DNA from: Streptomyces sp. TLI_053
GTDB lineage: Bacteria > Actinomycetota > Actinomycetes > Streptomycetales > Streptomycetaceae
Reading direction: 5' to 3'
Length of the DNA stretch: 64,000 nt
NCBI RefSeq assembly: GCF_900105395.1
Contig: NZ_LT629775.1
Coordinates: forward strand, 9,761,501-9,825,500
A model generated the notes under the pieces. The model saw only the letters and a program-made list of their open reading frames with translations. It was not told the DNA's origin and ran no database searches. Below are positions 53,859 to 62,506 of the stretch, piece after piece. How positions within the stretch are numbered: the stretch's first letter is position 1; each line of letters starts with the position of its first letter. Both the position numbers and the translations under genes were made by a program.

Positions 53859-54608
53859 ATGACCGAGGCGTGGGACCGGCTCCGGGCGATCATGGGTGAG
53901 CCGGTCTACACCCCGGCGCGGGTGCCGTGGGAGCTGGCACCGGCCGAGCTCGGGGTCCAGCTGCCGTCGGACTACCGGGCGTTCGTCGACCTGTACGGTG
54001 CGGTGAACCTGAACGGCGAGTGGGGCGTGCGATCACCGACGAGGCGCTCCCGCGTCGCCGGTTCTGCGGGCGGCCTGGCGGGGTGGCGCTTCGAGACCGA
54101 CACCGAGTTCCGGCTGCAGGTCGAGGGGGAGGACGAGTTCTGGGACCAGGAGCACACCCCGGTGTTCCCGGACCCGGGCGGGCTGCTGCCCTGGGGCATG
54201 AACAGCAACCACAACTACTGCTGCTGGCTGACCACCGGCCCGGACCCGGAGCAGTGGCCGGTGGCCGTCTTCTGCGACTTCGACGGCGTCGACGACGGTG
54301 AGCTCGACCGTTTCGACGGCGGCTTCGCCGAGTTCGTGGCGACCGTACTCACCGGCGGCTACGCCCATGAGGACGAGTTGCTGGTGCGCCCGGACCCGGA
54401 GGAGTGGGGACCTCAACCGGTCCGACCACTCTGGACGCCCGCCTACGACTGGACCGGCAAGGACTGGGGTGCGGAGTGGGGCATTACCTGGTACCGGCCC
54501 ACCGGCTCGAGGGAGATGCCCTGGACCAGGGAGCGGGGATCCGGGTACACCACTGTGAGGGAGGCTGCCTCGACTCGTGGGCGACAGGAGGAACGACCCC
54601 GCCCGTGA
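53859..54608 (+). CDS. SMI1/KNR4 (SUKH) family protein
   Basis: A 249-aa protein. The SUKH hallmarks are LGVQLPSDYRAFVDLYGAVN near the N-terminus, LLPWGMNSNHNYCCWLTTG (the WG motif) and FDGGFAEFVATVLTGG. In bacteria these are usually immunity proteins against contact-dependent or polymorphic toxins. The last about 25 residues run into an IS110 remnant and may not be original. No toxin gene is adjacent. Confidence 0.8.
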   Translation: MTEAWDRLRAIMGEPVYTPARVPWELAPAELGVQLPSDYRAFVDLYGAVNLNGEWGVRSPTRRSRVAGSAGGLAGWRFETDTEFRLQVEGEDEFWDQEHTPVFPDPGGLLPWGMNSNHNYCCWLTTGPDPEQWPVAVFCDFDGVDDGELDRFDGGFAEFVATVLTGGYAHEDELLVRPDPEEWGPQPVRPLWTPAYDWTGKDWGAEWGITWYRPTGSREMPWTRERGSGYTTVREAASTRGRQEERPRP

Positions 54609-54618
54609 GCTGGATGCG

Positions 54619-55135
54619 TCAAGCGGCGAGTGCTTGGGCTCGGTGGGATCAGGCGGTTGCCCCGTCGTACGGTGTGCCGGTTTTGAGGCAGCCGTGCAGG
54701 ATGCCGACGAGCCGGTTGGCGAGTTGGCGCAGGGCGGCGTTGAATTCGATGCCGCGGGCTCGTTGCCGCTCGTAGCAGGCCCTGGCGCCCGGTGAGGTTC
54801 GTAGTACGGAGTGCCTGGGCGATCAGGGCGTCGATGAGCCGGTCGTTGCGGAGGTGCCGGGCGGTCACGGCCTTCTTTCTGCCGCAGGCGCGGGTGATCG
54901 GGCTGGTGCCGGCGTAGTTGTTGCGGGCCTTGGCGCTGGCGTAGCGGTGGGGGTCGTCGCCGGATTCTGCGAGGCCCCGGGCGCTGGGCATCGGTCCCAG
55001 TCCGGGCCGGGAGCGGATGATCTCGGCGTTCGAGTGCCGGCCGAAGCAGTCCTCGACCTGACCGTGCAGGATGTCGACCTGCTCGTTCAGGGTGACCAGC
55101 AGTGCGACGAGAGCGCGCACCGAGTCGGAGCAGCC
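54619..55135 (-). pseudogene. IS110-family transposase, C-terminal remnant
   Basis: The minus strand reads ALVALLVTLNEQVDILHGQV, RSRPGLGPM, DDPHRYASAKARNNYAGTSP and ITRACGRKKAV, the C-terminal transposase-20 domain of IS110/IS116. It then shifts frame to CYERQRARGIEFNAALRQLA and NRLVGILHGCLKTGT with a premature TGA at 54649. The N-terminal DEDD domain is absent. Confidence 0.85.
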
Positions 55136-55254
55136 CGGCTCCCTCGGGCCCCGCCGCTACCACGGGATGCTGTCCGCCCCGGAACCGTCACATCTGGGAG
55201 GTCGGCGGCTTCACATCACGCGGCGCAGCGTGTCAGGCTGGTCGCAGAGAGGAG

Positions 55255-56097
55255 TCAGGGGCGTACGGCGACGGCGCCGTAGCAGGACGCGTGTGCGTCG
55301 CTGACCGGGCTGAGGGCGGACTCGGCGTCGGGGCGCCAGCGCGGGGTGGGCACTATCCCGGGCTCCAGCAGGTCCCAGCCGGTGAAGAAGCGTGCGAATT
55401 CCTCGCGGGTGCGGGCCTGGACGAGGGTGCCGGCCTCGCGGTAGACGCGGGCGGCGCGCGCGGCGTCCTGGGGCGCGTGGTCCGGTGTGAAGTGCGAGAT
55501 GGCCAGGGCGCTGCCGGGTGCCCGGAGCCGGTCCTTGAAGGCCTGGGCGATCTCGTGCGCGCCGTCGTCGTCCGGGACGAAGTGCAGCAGCGCGTTCATG
55601 CTCAGCGCCACCGGCCGGTCCAGGTCCAGGACGCCCGTCTTCTCCACCGCGTCGAGCACGTGTTCCGGATCGCGCACGTCCGCCTGGATGTAGGCGGTGC
55701 GCCCCTCCGCGGAGCTGCGCAGCAGGGCCTGGGCGTGGATGAGGACGATCGGGTCGTTGTCGGCGTAGACCACCCGGCAGGCCGGGTCGACGGCCTGGAC
55801 GATCTCGTGGAGGTTGGGTGAGGTCGGGATGCCGGTGCCGATGTCGAGGAACTGGGTGATGCCGCTCTCGGCGAGCATCCTGGCGCTGCGGTGCATGAAG
55901 GCCCGGTTGGCGCGGGCGGCGAGCGGGGCGTGGGGGAAGACGGCGAGGGTCTGGGCGGCGGCCACCCGGTCCGGCTCGAAGTTGGTCGTTCCGCCGAGGA
56001 AGAAGTCGTACATGCGCGCGGAGTGTGGCCGGTGGATGTCGAGGACCACCTCGGCCGCCGGTTCGTCGTCGCCGCGTGCTGTGGCCTGCTCGCTCAT
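55255..56097 (-). CDS. SAM-dependent methyltransferase, DUF574 family
   Basis: A 280-aa protein: IHRPHSARMYDFFLGGTTNF (family signature), ARANRAFMHRSARMLAESGI, FLDIGTGIPTSPNLHEI (SAM motif I), VVYADNDPIVLIHAQAL and VALSMNALLHFVPDDD. It is full length for this large Streptomyces family, whose substrates are mostly unknown. It is divergent from the sigma-factor gene across a 428-bp region. Confidence 0.9.
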   Translation of the reverse strand: MSEQATARGDDEPAAEVVLDIHRPHSARMYDFFLGGTTNFEPDRVAAAQTLAVFPHAPLAARANRAFMHRSARMLAESGITQFLDIGTGIPTSPNLHEIVQAVDPACRVVYADNDPIVLIHAQALLRSSAEGRTAYIQADVRDPEHVLDAVEKTGVLDLDRPVALSMNALLHFVPDDDGAHEIAQAFKDRLRAPGSALAISHFTPDHAPQDAARAARVYREAGTLVQARTREEFARFFTGWDLLEPGIVPTPRWRPDAESALSPVSDAHASCYGAVAVRP

Positions 56098-56525
56098 CTG
56101 CTCCCCCAGTCGCGGTACCCCGACGGCGCGCGGGCAGGGCTGTGCGCAGCCCTCGCCACCGTGGCGGGGGACTGGCGGGCCCCTGGCGCGGCCTTCCCCC
56201 ACTATGCCCACACCCCGGCGGCGGCAATCAAGGCCCGCCGCCCCCGCCCGGTGCCGACCGGACGGCCGCGGCCGCCGAAGCGGTAGAACACGATCATAAG
56301 CGAACACAATTGACGTGCAATCAGGAAACTGCTCGTCATGCCATATAACGTGCAATGTCGTTATGTGATCGGCTTCACGTATTGGATGCCCGTGCGCTTC
56401 GATGTGCGAGTGGGGAGCAACCGCTCCCACAGGAAGCCGACCGGCCGGCCCCGGGGGAGAACCCGGCCCGGCACACAGGTCGGACCGGGCGGCCGGCAGG
56501 ACCGGCCACTGGGGAGGATTCGAAC
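56098..56525. promoter_or_regulatory. AT-rich control region before the sigma factor
   Basis: Within very GC-rich DNA, 56290-56390 is AT-rich. It holds TTGACG (56310), ACGTGCAAT twice (56313 and 56348, 35 bp apart) and an imperfect dyad CATATAACG / CGTTATGTG (56342-56350 and 56359-56367). These are good candidates for an operator and promoters. Confidence 0.5.
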
Positions 56526-57095
56526 GTGACCGAGCACGAGACGGCGGCGGCCCGCTCGCGGGCCGCACTGCACCTGGCGTTCACCGCGTTCTGCGACACG
56601 CACGGCAATGCCTGGTTCGGGCTGGCCCGCGCCCGACTCCACGACGACGTGCTCGCCCTGCGGGCCGTCCAGCGGATGAAGGACCATCTCTGGCGGCAGT
56701 GGGCCGTCGCCCTGCGCGAGGAGCACCCCGCCTCCTACGCCTGGATGCTGATCAAGAGCGCGGTGGCCGACGCCGTCGCCGAGGTGATCGCCGAGACCGG
56801 CCGCCCGCCCGGCAGCCCGCCGGCCGACCGCGCCGAGGCCATCCGCTACTTCGCCGACCAGGCCCGCATCGGCCTCGAAACCCTCGGCGACCACGAACAC
56901 CTCTACCAGGCGGTGCTGCGCCTGGCCGAGCGCCAGTACGACGTCGTGGTCCTGCGGTACCTCCTTGGGCTGAAGGACGCGCTGATCGCCGAGCACCTGG
57001 GCATCTCGGAGACGAACGTGAGGTCCACCGCCCACCAGGCACTGCGCAGGCTCAACCGCCTGATGGCCGGGACCGACCGCGACAACAAGGAGTGA
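56526..57095 (+). CDS. RNA polymerase sigma factor (ECF-like)
   Basis: A 189-aa protein from GTG 56526 with GGGGAGGA 7 bases before it. Helices corresponding to region 2 (AWMLIKSAVADAVAEVIAET) are poorly conserved, but region 4 is clear: RQYDVVVLRYLLGLKDALIA followed by HLGISETNVRSTAHQALRRL, an HTH that reads the -35 element. It is followed at once by a gene of unknown function that may be its partner. Confidence 0.75.
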   Translation: MTEHETAAARSRAALHLAFTAFCDTHGNAWFGLARARLHDDVLALRAVQRMKDHLWRQWAVALREEHPASYAWMLIKSAVADAVAEVIAETGRPPGSPPADRAEAIRYFADQARIGLETLGDHEHLYQAVLRLAERQYDVVVLRYLLGLKDALIAEHLGISETNVRSTAHQALRRLNRLMAGTDRDNKE

Positions 57096-57097
57096 GT

Positions 57098-57871
57098 ATG
57101 GGACGCGACCGCCTGGTACCGGGCAAACGGGACGGGGACCGGGCCGGCCGGGCCCGGCGCTCCCCGGCGGACCTGCCGCCTCCGCCCGACCAGGAGCGCG
57201 CGTCCCGTCGTGCCTGGCGGCGGCTGTTCGCGGTGGCGCCGCCGCTGGGTGCCGAGCACGTGCAGGCCGCCCACGAGCTCGACCTCGCGGTCACCCTCGT
57301 CCTTGCGCAGCCGGCCGCGGCTCCCTCGCTGCGCCAGCTCGCGAACAGCCGGCGCATCCATCCCGAGGGGGCGCTCGTTCTCGGTGCTCTGCTGCAGGTG
57401 ACCGGGCGCCGGGAGGCCGCCCGGTTCTGGTGGGAGTTCGCCGCCGGTGCCGGCAGTTACACCGCCGCCAGCTGCCTGAACCTGCTGCACCGCAGCCGCG
57501 GTGAGATCCGGGACGCCGACTGGTGGCGCGAGCAGGCCGAGTCCCTGGCCGCGAACCCCCGACCCGCCACCGCCGACGCCGGCGCCGTCCTGGGCGCCAG
57601 CCTCCTGCCCGCCCACGTGCGCGACGACATCATCGCCCGCTGCCACGAAGGCCTCGACGTCCGCCTGCCACCGCGCATCGCCGCCGTCGTCCACCAACTC
57701 CCCGTCACCGCCGACGACGAGGACCACGGGGAGATCCCCCAACCCGACCCCGCCCTGCTGCGCGGCCTCGCCGCCGCCGCCACCGCCCACCCCGCACCCG
57801 CCACCCGCCCCGACGCCCCGCCCATCCTCTGGTACGCCCTGCACCGCCACCCCTCGGCCGACCTCCTGTGA
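57098..57871 (+). CDS. hypothetical partner of the sigma factor
   Basis: A 257-aa soluble protein starting 3 bp after the sigma stop. Basic, Pro-rich N-terminus (RLVPGKRDGDRAGRARRSPA), then a helical domain with tandem-repeat character (LRQLANSRRIHPEGALVLGA, AARFWWEFAAGAGSYTAASC) and an acidic linker before a short C-terminal segment. There is no membrane segment or zinc anti-sigma motif, so it is not a standard anti-sigma factor. Function is unknown. Confidence 0.7.
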   Translation: MGRDRLVPGKRDGDRAGRARRSPADLPPPPDQERASRRAWRRLFAVAPPLGAEHVQAAHELDLAVTLVLAQPAAAPSLRQLANSRRIHPEGALVLGALLQVTGRREAARFWWEFAAGAGSYTAASCLNLLHRSRGEIRDADWWREQAESLAANPRPATADAGAVLGASLLPAHVRDDIIARCHEGLDVRLPPRIAAVVHQLPVTADDEDHGEIPQPDPALLRGLAAAATAHPAPATRPDAPPILWYALHRHPSADLL

Positions 57872-58309
57872 CCCACCGGACAGCCCCGCCGGACCGCAGC
57901 CCGACCACCAGGGCCAAGTCGCGCCGGCACTGGACGAAGGCCCGCGAGGAAGACGGATCACCACACGGGCCGTGCGGCGGTCCCGCAGGAGGCCCGCTTT
58001 CACCACCCGGTCAGTACGTCGGGGCGATGCACCGCCGTCTGGGCGCCGCGCGTCGTGGCCCGTCCCGGGCCCACAACGCGGCGCCACCCTCGGCAGCCCG
58101 TACGCCTGTGCGCTCCCGTGCAGCGACCGGCCGGCACCCGCAGACTTCTACCGGACCGCGGACCAGCGCCCCGGGCAGGTCTGTGGTCCGCTTGAGCTCG
58201 AGCGCAGAAGCCCGCCCCCGCAGGTCGACGTGGCCGAGGGACCGGCGCGCACCATCCGACGGCCGCGCGCACCGGACTACGCGTCGCTGCGGCCCCTCGA
58301 CACCGGCAC
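57872..58309. other. region without a supported gene
   Basis: 438 bp of very GC-rich sequence. Open frames exist on both strands, but none has a convincing start or amino-acid pattern. Confidence 0.35.
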
Positions 58310-58819
58310 CTATCCGACCGGAGCGCGGCCCTCCGCCACCAGCTCGTCGTACCGCTCCTGCGAAGCCGCCCCGACCCGCTCCGACGTCCAGACCACCCGC
58401 CCCAACCAGGCCCGGGGCGTCGACACGTCCGCCGACGACCGACCCCATCCTGTCGCCAGGATCAGCGCCAATTCGCCCGCCGGGTACAGGTGTACGGGGT
58501 GCACAGGCCGCATCGGCGACCCAGGCGGAGTCACTCCGGTTGCGCGCAGCTGCCCTCGCGCGCCCCGCCCGACGCCTCCGCGCCCGGGTCCGGCAGCGCC
58601 CCGAGCAGAACTGTGCCCCGCCGACCGCTCCAGCCCCACCGTCCACGAGACCCCGCACTCCGGGCACACCGCTCGCCGACCCGCCCGGATCGGGGTCACC
58701 TTGACACCCGCACGGCGCGCCGAACGCCAATGCGCCGCCCGGCACCGCGCCGAACAGAACACCGCCCCCGCCCGTGCCGCCGTGCTCAGTCGATCACCGC
58801 ACGCCGGGCACGACCGCAC
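58310..58819 (-). CDS. zinc-ribbon hypothetical protein, possibly frameshifted
   Basis: From GTG 58819 the protein opens with a four-cysteine zinc ribbon (SCPACGDRLSTAARAG, FCSARCRAAHWR) and a second pair, CPECGVSW. In the middle, another frame on the same strand continues with FCSGRCRTRARRRRAGRA, exactly what a second ribbon would need. Further on the first frame again looks real (HPVHLYPAGELALILATGWG to YDELVAEGRAPVG). So two small indels, or chance, separate them. It is probably nucleic-acid binding. Confidence 0.5.
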   Translation of the reverse strand: MRSCPACGDRLSTAARAGAVFCSARCRAAHWRSARRAGVKVTPIRAGRRAVCPECGVSWTVGLERSAGHSSARGAAGPGRGGVGRGARGQLRATGVTPPGSPMRPVHPVHLYPAGELALILATGWGRSSADVSTPRAWLGRVVWTSERVGAASQERYDELVAEGRAPVG

Positions 58820-58912
58820 CAGATCACCGGTCGCCCGGCCAGCGTAGAGCGGGGCACGCAGCTTCCAAGTTGACGTGCCGACATCCGCTGCCAGTCGACG
58901 TGCTCGCGTCTG

Positions 58913-59557
58913 TCACATGCGGCGGTGGGGGCCGTGGGTCGGCGTGGGGCGGTCGTCGGGTGACATGGGAAGCGGTTCCAGGAGCACCGGTCCGGGGTAG
59001 AAGGTGGAGCTGTTCGGGCCGACCATGTCCTCACCGATCAGGTAGCGGTAGAGCCACTCGGCGAAGCTCATCCGGTACTCGTACCAGGAGCCGTCGTGCT
59101 CGACCGCGCAGATCCGTACTCCCGTGCCGTCAGGCAGCGGGGCCAAGAAGATGTACTCTCCCCGATCGGTACTGGTGAGCGGGATCAGGCCGTCCTTCGT
59201 ACCGAACGTCATCTTGCTCAGGCCGAGTACGGCGCGGGCGTCCTCCTCCGGCTCCAGCCAGTTCTCGCGCTCCCAATCCAGCTCGGCCCAGGCGCGGGAG
59301 GTCTGGCGGATCTCCTTCCCGAGGTTCCAGCGCTCGGTGGCCGGGTGCTTGAGGATGAGGTGTCCGTTGATCTGCATGGGGGCATAGGCGTCGATCACCG
59401 CCTTGTAGTCCTCGGGAAGCTTGGTGCGGAGCTCGGCTTCCAAGTCGGCCCACGCTTCTGGGCTGGCGAACCGATCGTCGCCAGGGCCGAGCATGGCGAA
59501 GACCTCAGCGAGATAGTCGCGCACGGCTCTCCTCATCGGGTTCAGGGCGTTGGGCAC
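58913..59557 (-). CDS. SUKH/SMI1-like protein
   Basis: A 214-aa protein: LEAELRTKLPEDYKAVIDAY (SUKH opening), LGLSKMTFGTKDGLIPLTST, GEYIFLAPLPDGTGVRICAV and SFAEWLYRYLIGE. It matches bacterial SMI1/KNR4-type immunity proteins. GTG 59557 or ATG 59536 could be the start; neither has a strong ribosome-binding site. The second SUKH-type gene in this 6-kb stretch. Confidence 0.75.
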   Translation of the reverse strand: MPNALNPMRRAVRDYLAEVFAMLGPGDDRFASPEAWADLEAELRTKLPEDYKAVIDAYAPMQINGHLILKHPATERWNLGKEIRQTSRAWAELDWERENWLEPEEDARAVLGLSKMTFGTKDGLIPLTSTDRGEYIFLAPLPDGTGVRICAVEHDGSWYEYRMSFAEWLYRYLIGEDMVGPNSSTFYPGPVLLEPLPMSPDDRPTPTHGPHRRM

Positions 59558-59559
59558 CG

Positions 59560-59846
59560 CACCGGCGCCACCGCGAACGCCGTGGCCTCGCGAGGGTAAC
59601 CGAAGGGAGCGACATCACGGCCTGCACGAATGCGCAGTACGCGCTCACCCACCCCCGATTCAGCGCGCCGTACAAGGCCCCGTGGCCGCGGCGGTGCTCG
59701 GGAGCCAACGCCAGGGCGACCAGAGTCTTCACCGGGCCGTCGGTGCACAGCACCGCGTCTGCGAGCTCGAACAGCGCGTCACGCCGCCCGGTCAGGCAGT
59801 CGTAGAAGACCCCCGGAAGCGCATCAATTCCCCGAACGGCTCGCAC
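59560..59846 (-). pseudogene. N-terminal fragment of an IS701-like (NF041680-type) transposase
   Basis: FYDCLTGRRDALFELADAVL, CTDGPVKTLVALALAPEHRR and GHGALYGALNRG are the standard N-terminus of this transposase group. After about 75 residues the sequence becomes unrelated. The middle of the same family appears at 33222-33470 on the other strand. Confidence 0.8.
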
Positions 59847-59990
59847 TGCACGCCCTGATCCACCACGACCACCAGCACGACCTTCGCGTCAAGTCCCGAA
59901 TCTCTTGGCCGAGTTCAGGATCACGCGAACGCCGCCCAGCTGTTCGAGAAATCCCCATGGGGGTGACAGCCCCGGTGGATCGCCCCACCT

Positions 59991-60150
59991 CTAGATCCAG
60001 CGGTACTCCGGGTCCTTGTACTTTCGCTCCTCGGGGAAGGGCTCGCGAGCGTACTTGACCCGCTGGGGCGCGCAGGCTCCGATCGTCTCGTAGTTGCGTT
60101 GCGCTTCGGAGAGACTCAACGGCCCGTTCGGACCACCACGGACCTCATCC
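59991..60150 (-). pseudogene. C-terminal fragment of an unknown protein
   Basis: The minus strand reads VRGGPNGPLSLSEAQRNYET, IGACAPQRVKYAREPFPEER and KYKDPEYRWI to a stop at 59991. It has strong coding character and no in-frame ATG or GTG nearby. The family is not recognised. It is either a remnant or a small gene with a TTG start. Confidence 0.4.
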
Positions 60151-60367
60151 CGATCATGCTCATCACGTGATCACACCCTCGGCCTCCGCCCGGTCGCTCT
60201 CCATGTCGTCAGTGGCGGCCAGGTCGAGGCCGCAGGTCACGACCGGCAGGAAGGCCGGCGGCCGAGGCGCATCCCGGCCGCGCTCCACCGCGCACGCCCC
60301 CGGGCCGTTCTCACCCCGGTGGTCCCGACCGGTCGCACCGCCCGCCCGAGCGGCGCACGCTGAGCAC

Positions 60368-60940
60368 GTGCCCCTTACCGACCCGCTGGACGAGCTGATC
60401 CACGTTCTGGTGCTCCGCGCCGACGAAGGCTTTTGTCCCGAAGCCGTCGTCCTCGCGCAGGGCCGGCTCCACACACCCACGCCCTGGCCCGCAGGCATGC
60501 CGCGGCGCAGCATCGGGGGCAAGCCCTTCCGCAACGCCCTGCGCGTCGCCCGGGCGTCTGCGGGTTCACTCGCCTACGCCGAAGGGTTCGCCCTGCGCGG
60601 GAGGGAGGTCGTGCACCATGCGTGGTGCGTCGACGTCCGTGGGACGGCGATGGATCCGACGTGGCCCGACGGGGACGGCCTGGCCTACGTCGGCGTGACG
60701 TTGGCGGGGGAATGGGTTGAGGCGGTGCGCCGTCGAACCGGCACCCGCACCGCGTTCCCGGGCGTGCTGGACGCCCACACGCAGCACACCCGGGACGCCG
60801 ACCGCATCCTCACGTACGGGATTCCACCGACCGCGCTGCTCCCGGTCGGCACGCCCGCGCGGGAGCTCACGGAGCCGATCAGCCTCTCCCCGCGGAACAG
60901 GGTGCGGGAAGAGGTCGAACGCTCAGTAGGGAGCTGCTGA
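60368..60940 (+). CDS. hypothetical protein
   Basis: A 190-aa protein from GTG 60368: GGKPFRNALRVARASAGSLA, YAEGFALRGREVVHHAWCVD and TAMDPTWPDGDGLAYVGVTL. The pattern YxEG(F/Y)A, then HHAWCVD, then DPTW recurs in an uncharacterised family found in actinomycetes and phages. Cys, His and Asp could form a catalytic set, which is a guess. Confidence 0.65.
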   Translation: MPLTDPLDELIHVLVLRADEGFCPEAVVLAQGRLHTPTPWPAGMPRRSIGGKPFRNALRVARASAGSLAYAEGFALRGREVVHHAWCVDVRGTAMDPTWPDGDGLAYVGVTLAGEWVEAVRRRTGTRTAFPGVLDAHTQHTRDADRILTYGIPPTALLPVGTPARELTEPISLSPRNRVREEVERSVGSC

Positions 60941-61094
60941 ACCGGTCTGCTGCGGCAGACACTGACGGCCCGAGGGCCGGCTGCCGAGTGCGGGCTCGTG
61001 TCGACCGCACTGCTCCTGTCCGGGCGCCTGCCGTCGGGTGCCCGCCCGCGTCGGGCTGTTCGCCGACCGTTCCCTCCGGGTGATCTTTTCGTTT

Positions 61095-61114
61095 GACGTC
61101 CGGCTTCGAACGGG
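61095..61114. repeat. short dispersed repeat, copy C
   Basis: GACGTCCGGCTTCGAACGGG stands 28 bp before the next gene. Closely similar sequence is at 8019-8038 (copy A, beside the IS) and, partly, at 8508-8522 (copy B). Confidence 0.5.
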
Positions 61115-61141
61115 CGGGCCCCGGAGTGGCAGGCTGTGGCT

Positions 61142-61819
61142 GTGAGAATCGTGAGGGACGACCGGCCGAGGCCGTTGTCGACATGCTGGCTCTACTGGAT
61201 CGCCGTACCGACCGGGGACCAAGCGGGAGTCATTGCGTCGCTGGGCCTCACCCGACCCCTACCCGTGACGTTCGCCGAGGCCGAGGCTGCCATCGACGAG
61301 GACGGACACGGAGGGGCCGAGGACAATCCGGACGGACTGGCCCGGGTGTACGTGAGTCCCGGGATCGAAGGGTGGACTCTGGTGATCGGCCCGTGGTGCG
61401 ATCCGTGCAACAGCGACAGAAGCGACGAGGTCCTGCGTCTGTGCGTCGACCTCAGCTCCCGCTACGGAGCGGCGCAGGCGTACTACTTCGGCACGCAGAA
61501 CGACGGCTCGGCTTGGCTGATCGCGGAGCACGGGGTGGTGGTGCGGCGCTACTGCGAGACCGGCAGCGTCGACGACGGCCTTCTCACGCTGGGTGAGCCG
61601 CTTGTGCAGGAGCGGGCGGAGCGGGAGCGGATGGGTCTGCCGCCCGTCCGGGACGAGAGCGCGCGCAACGATGATGCCGAGGAGGAGTGGAAGTGGCGTG
61701 CCTTCGACATGGCCGAGGAGATCGCCTCGGCCCTGGGCGTCAATCCGCTCACGCTGGACGGGTCGATGCGCGTGCACGGCGTCGGCGTTCTTGCGCAGAC
61801 ACCTGCTCCCGTGCGATGA
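61142..61819 (+). CDS. hypothetical protein, immunity-like
   Basis: A 225-aa acidic protein (GTG 61142; GTG 61136 is possible): GVIASLGLTRPLPVTFAEAE, VYVSPGIEGWTLVIGPWCDP, SSRYGAAQAYYFGTQNDGSA and WLIAEHGVVVRRYCETG. This pattern (a position for display of a domain followed by a two-part strand pair) recurs in uncharacterised Streptomyces proteins. The role is unknown. Confidence 0.7.
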   Translation: MRIVRDDRPRPLSTCWLYWIAVPTGDQAGVIASLGLTRPLPVTFAEAEAAIDEDGHGGAEDNPDGLARVYVSPGIEGWTLVIGPWCDPCNSDRSDEVLRLCVDLSSRYGAAQAYYFGTQNDGSAWLIAEHGVVVRRYCETGSVDDGLLTLGEPLVQERAERERMGLPPVRDESARNDDAEEEWKWRAFDMAEEIASALGVNPLTLDGSMRVHGVGVLAQTPAPVR

Positions 61820-62022
61820 GCGTCGGGTTCAGCACTTCGCCGCGGTCCCTCTCGGTTCGGTGCCCTTCCCGTGGTGGGTAAGCGGAGTCCTGGCCACCGG
61901 CGAGGCGTACGCCCGGCCCGCCCACCACTAGAAAGACACCGAACCACGACGAGCCGCTGCGAACCGCGAAGCCTCTACAGGTGGCGGCAGCGCAGGCCAC
62001 ACGGGACGGCTACGCTGCGGCC

Positions 62023-62460
62023 ATGCCGACGATCAGGTTGAACAACGACAACGAGAAGAGCCTCGGGATCTGGGTCGAACCATGGGGCGAGGATTACTGG
62101 ATGAACCCCAAGGAGCAGTTCACGATCACCACCGAGACTCCTGAGGGCGTGCACTCCGACGAAGAGCCCTTCGAAGTCGTCTTCCACGACCAAGGCGTCA
62201 GTCTCCATGTCAACATCGGCTACGAGGCCGTGGTCACGGACCAATCGGGTGGCGAACTGGAATGCGGACACCAGCGCCCTCTCGAAGTCCTCCGCGCCTG
62301 GACCGAGTCGGCCGAAGCCGCCGCCCAGCGAAACGCTGAGTCACCCACTCTCCGGGACTGGACCCGTGAGCATGCCCATCACATGCGGTGGGCACTGACA
62401 CGAGCTGAAGCCGCCGCCCAGCAAGCGCAGGACGACCCCGCAGGCCGCGCCGACAGTTAG
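62023..62460 (+). CDS. hypothetical protein
   Basis: A 145-aa protein from ATG 62023: MPTIRLNNDNEKSLGIWVEP, YWMNPKEQFTITTETPEGV and FEVVFHDQGVSLHVN, a small beta-rich fold, then a helical tail (AWTESAEAAAQRNAE). It is intact and of unknown function, one of several orphan small genes here. Confidence 0.7.
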   Translation: MPTIRLNNDNEKSLGIWVEPWGEDYWMNPKEQFTITTETPEGVHSDEEPFEVVFHDQGVSLHVNIGYEAVVTDQSGGELECGHQRPLEVLRAWTESAEAAAQRNAESPTLRDWTREHAHHMRWALTRAEAAAQQAQDDPAGRADS

Positions 62461-62506
62461 ACGACAAGCGGAGAGACCTCAGGATGTGTCGGTGGGGACT
62501 GCCACC

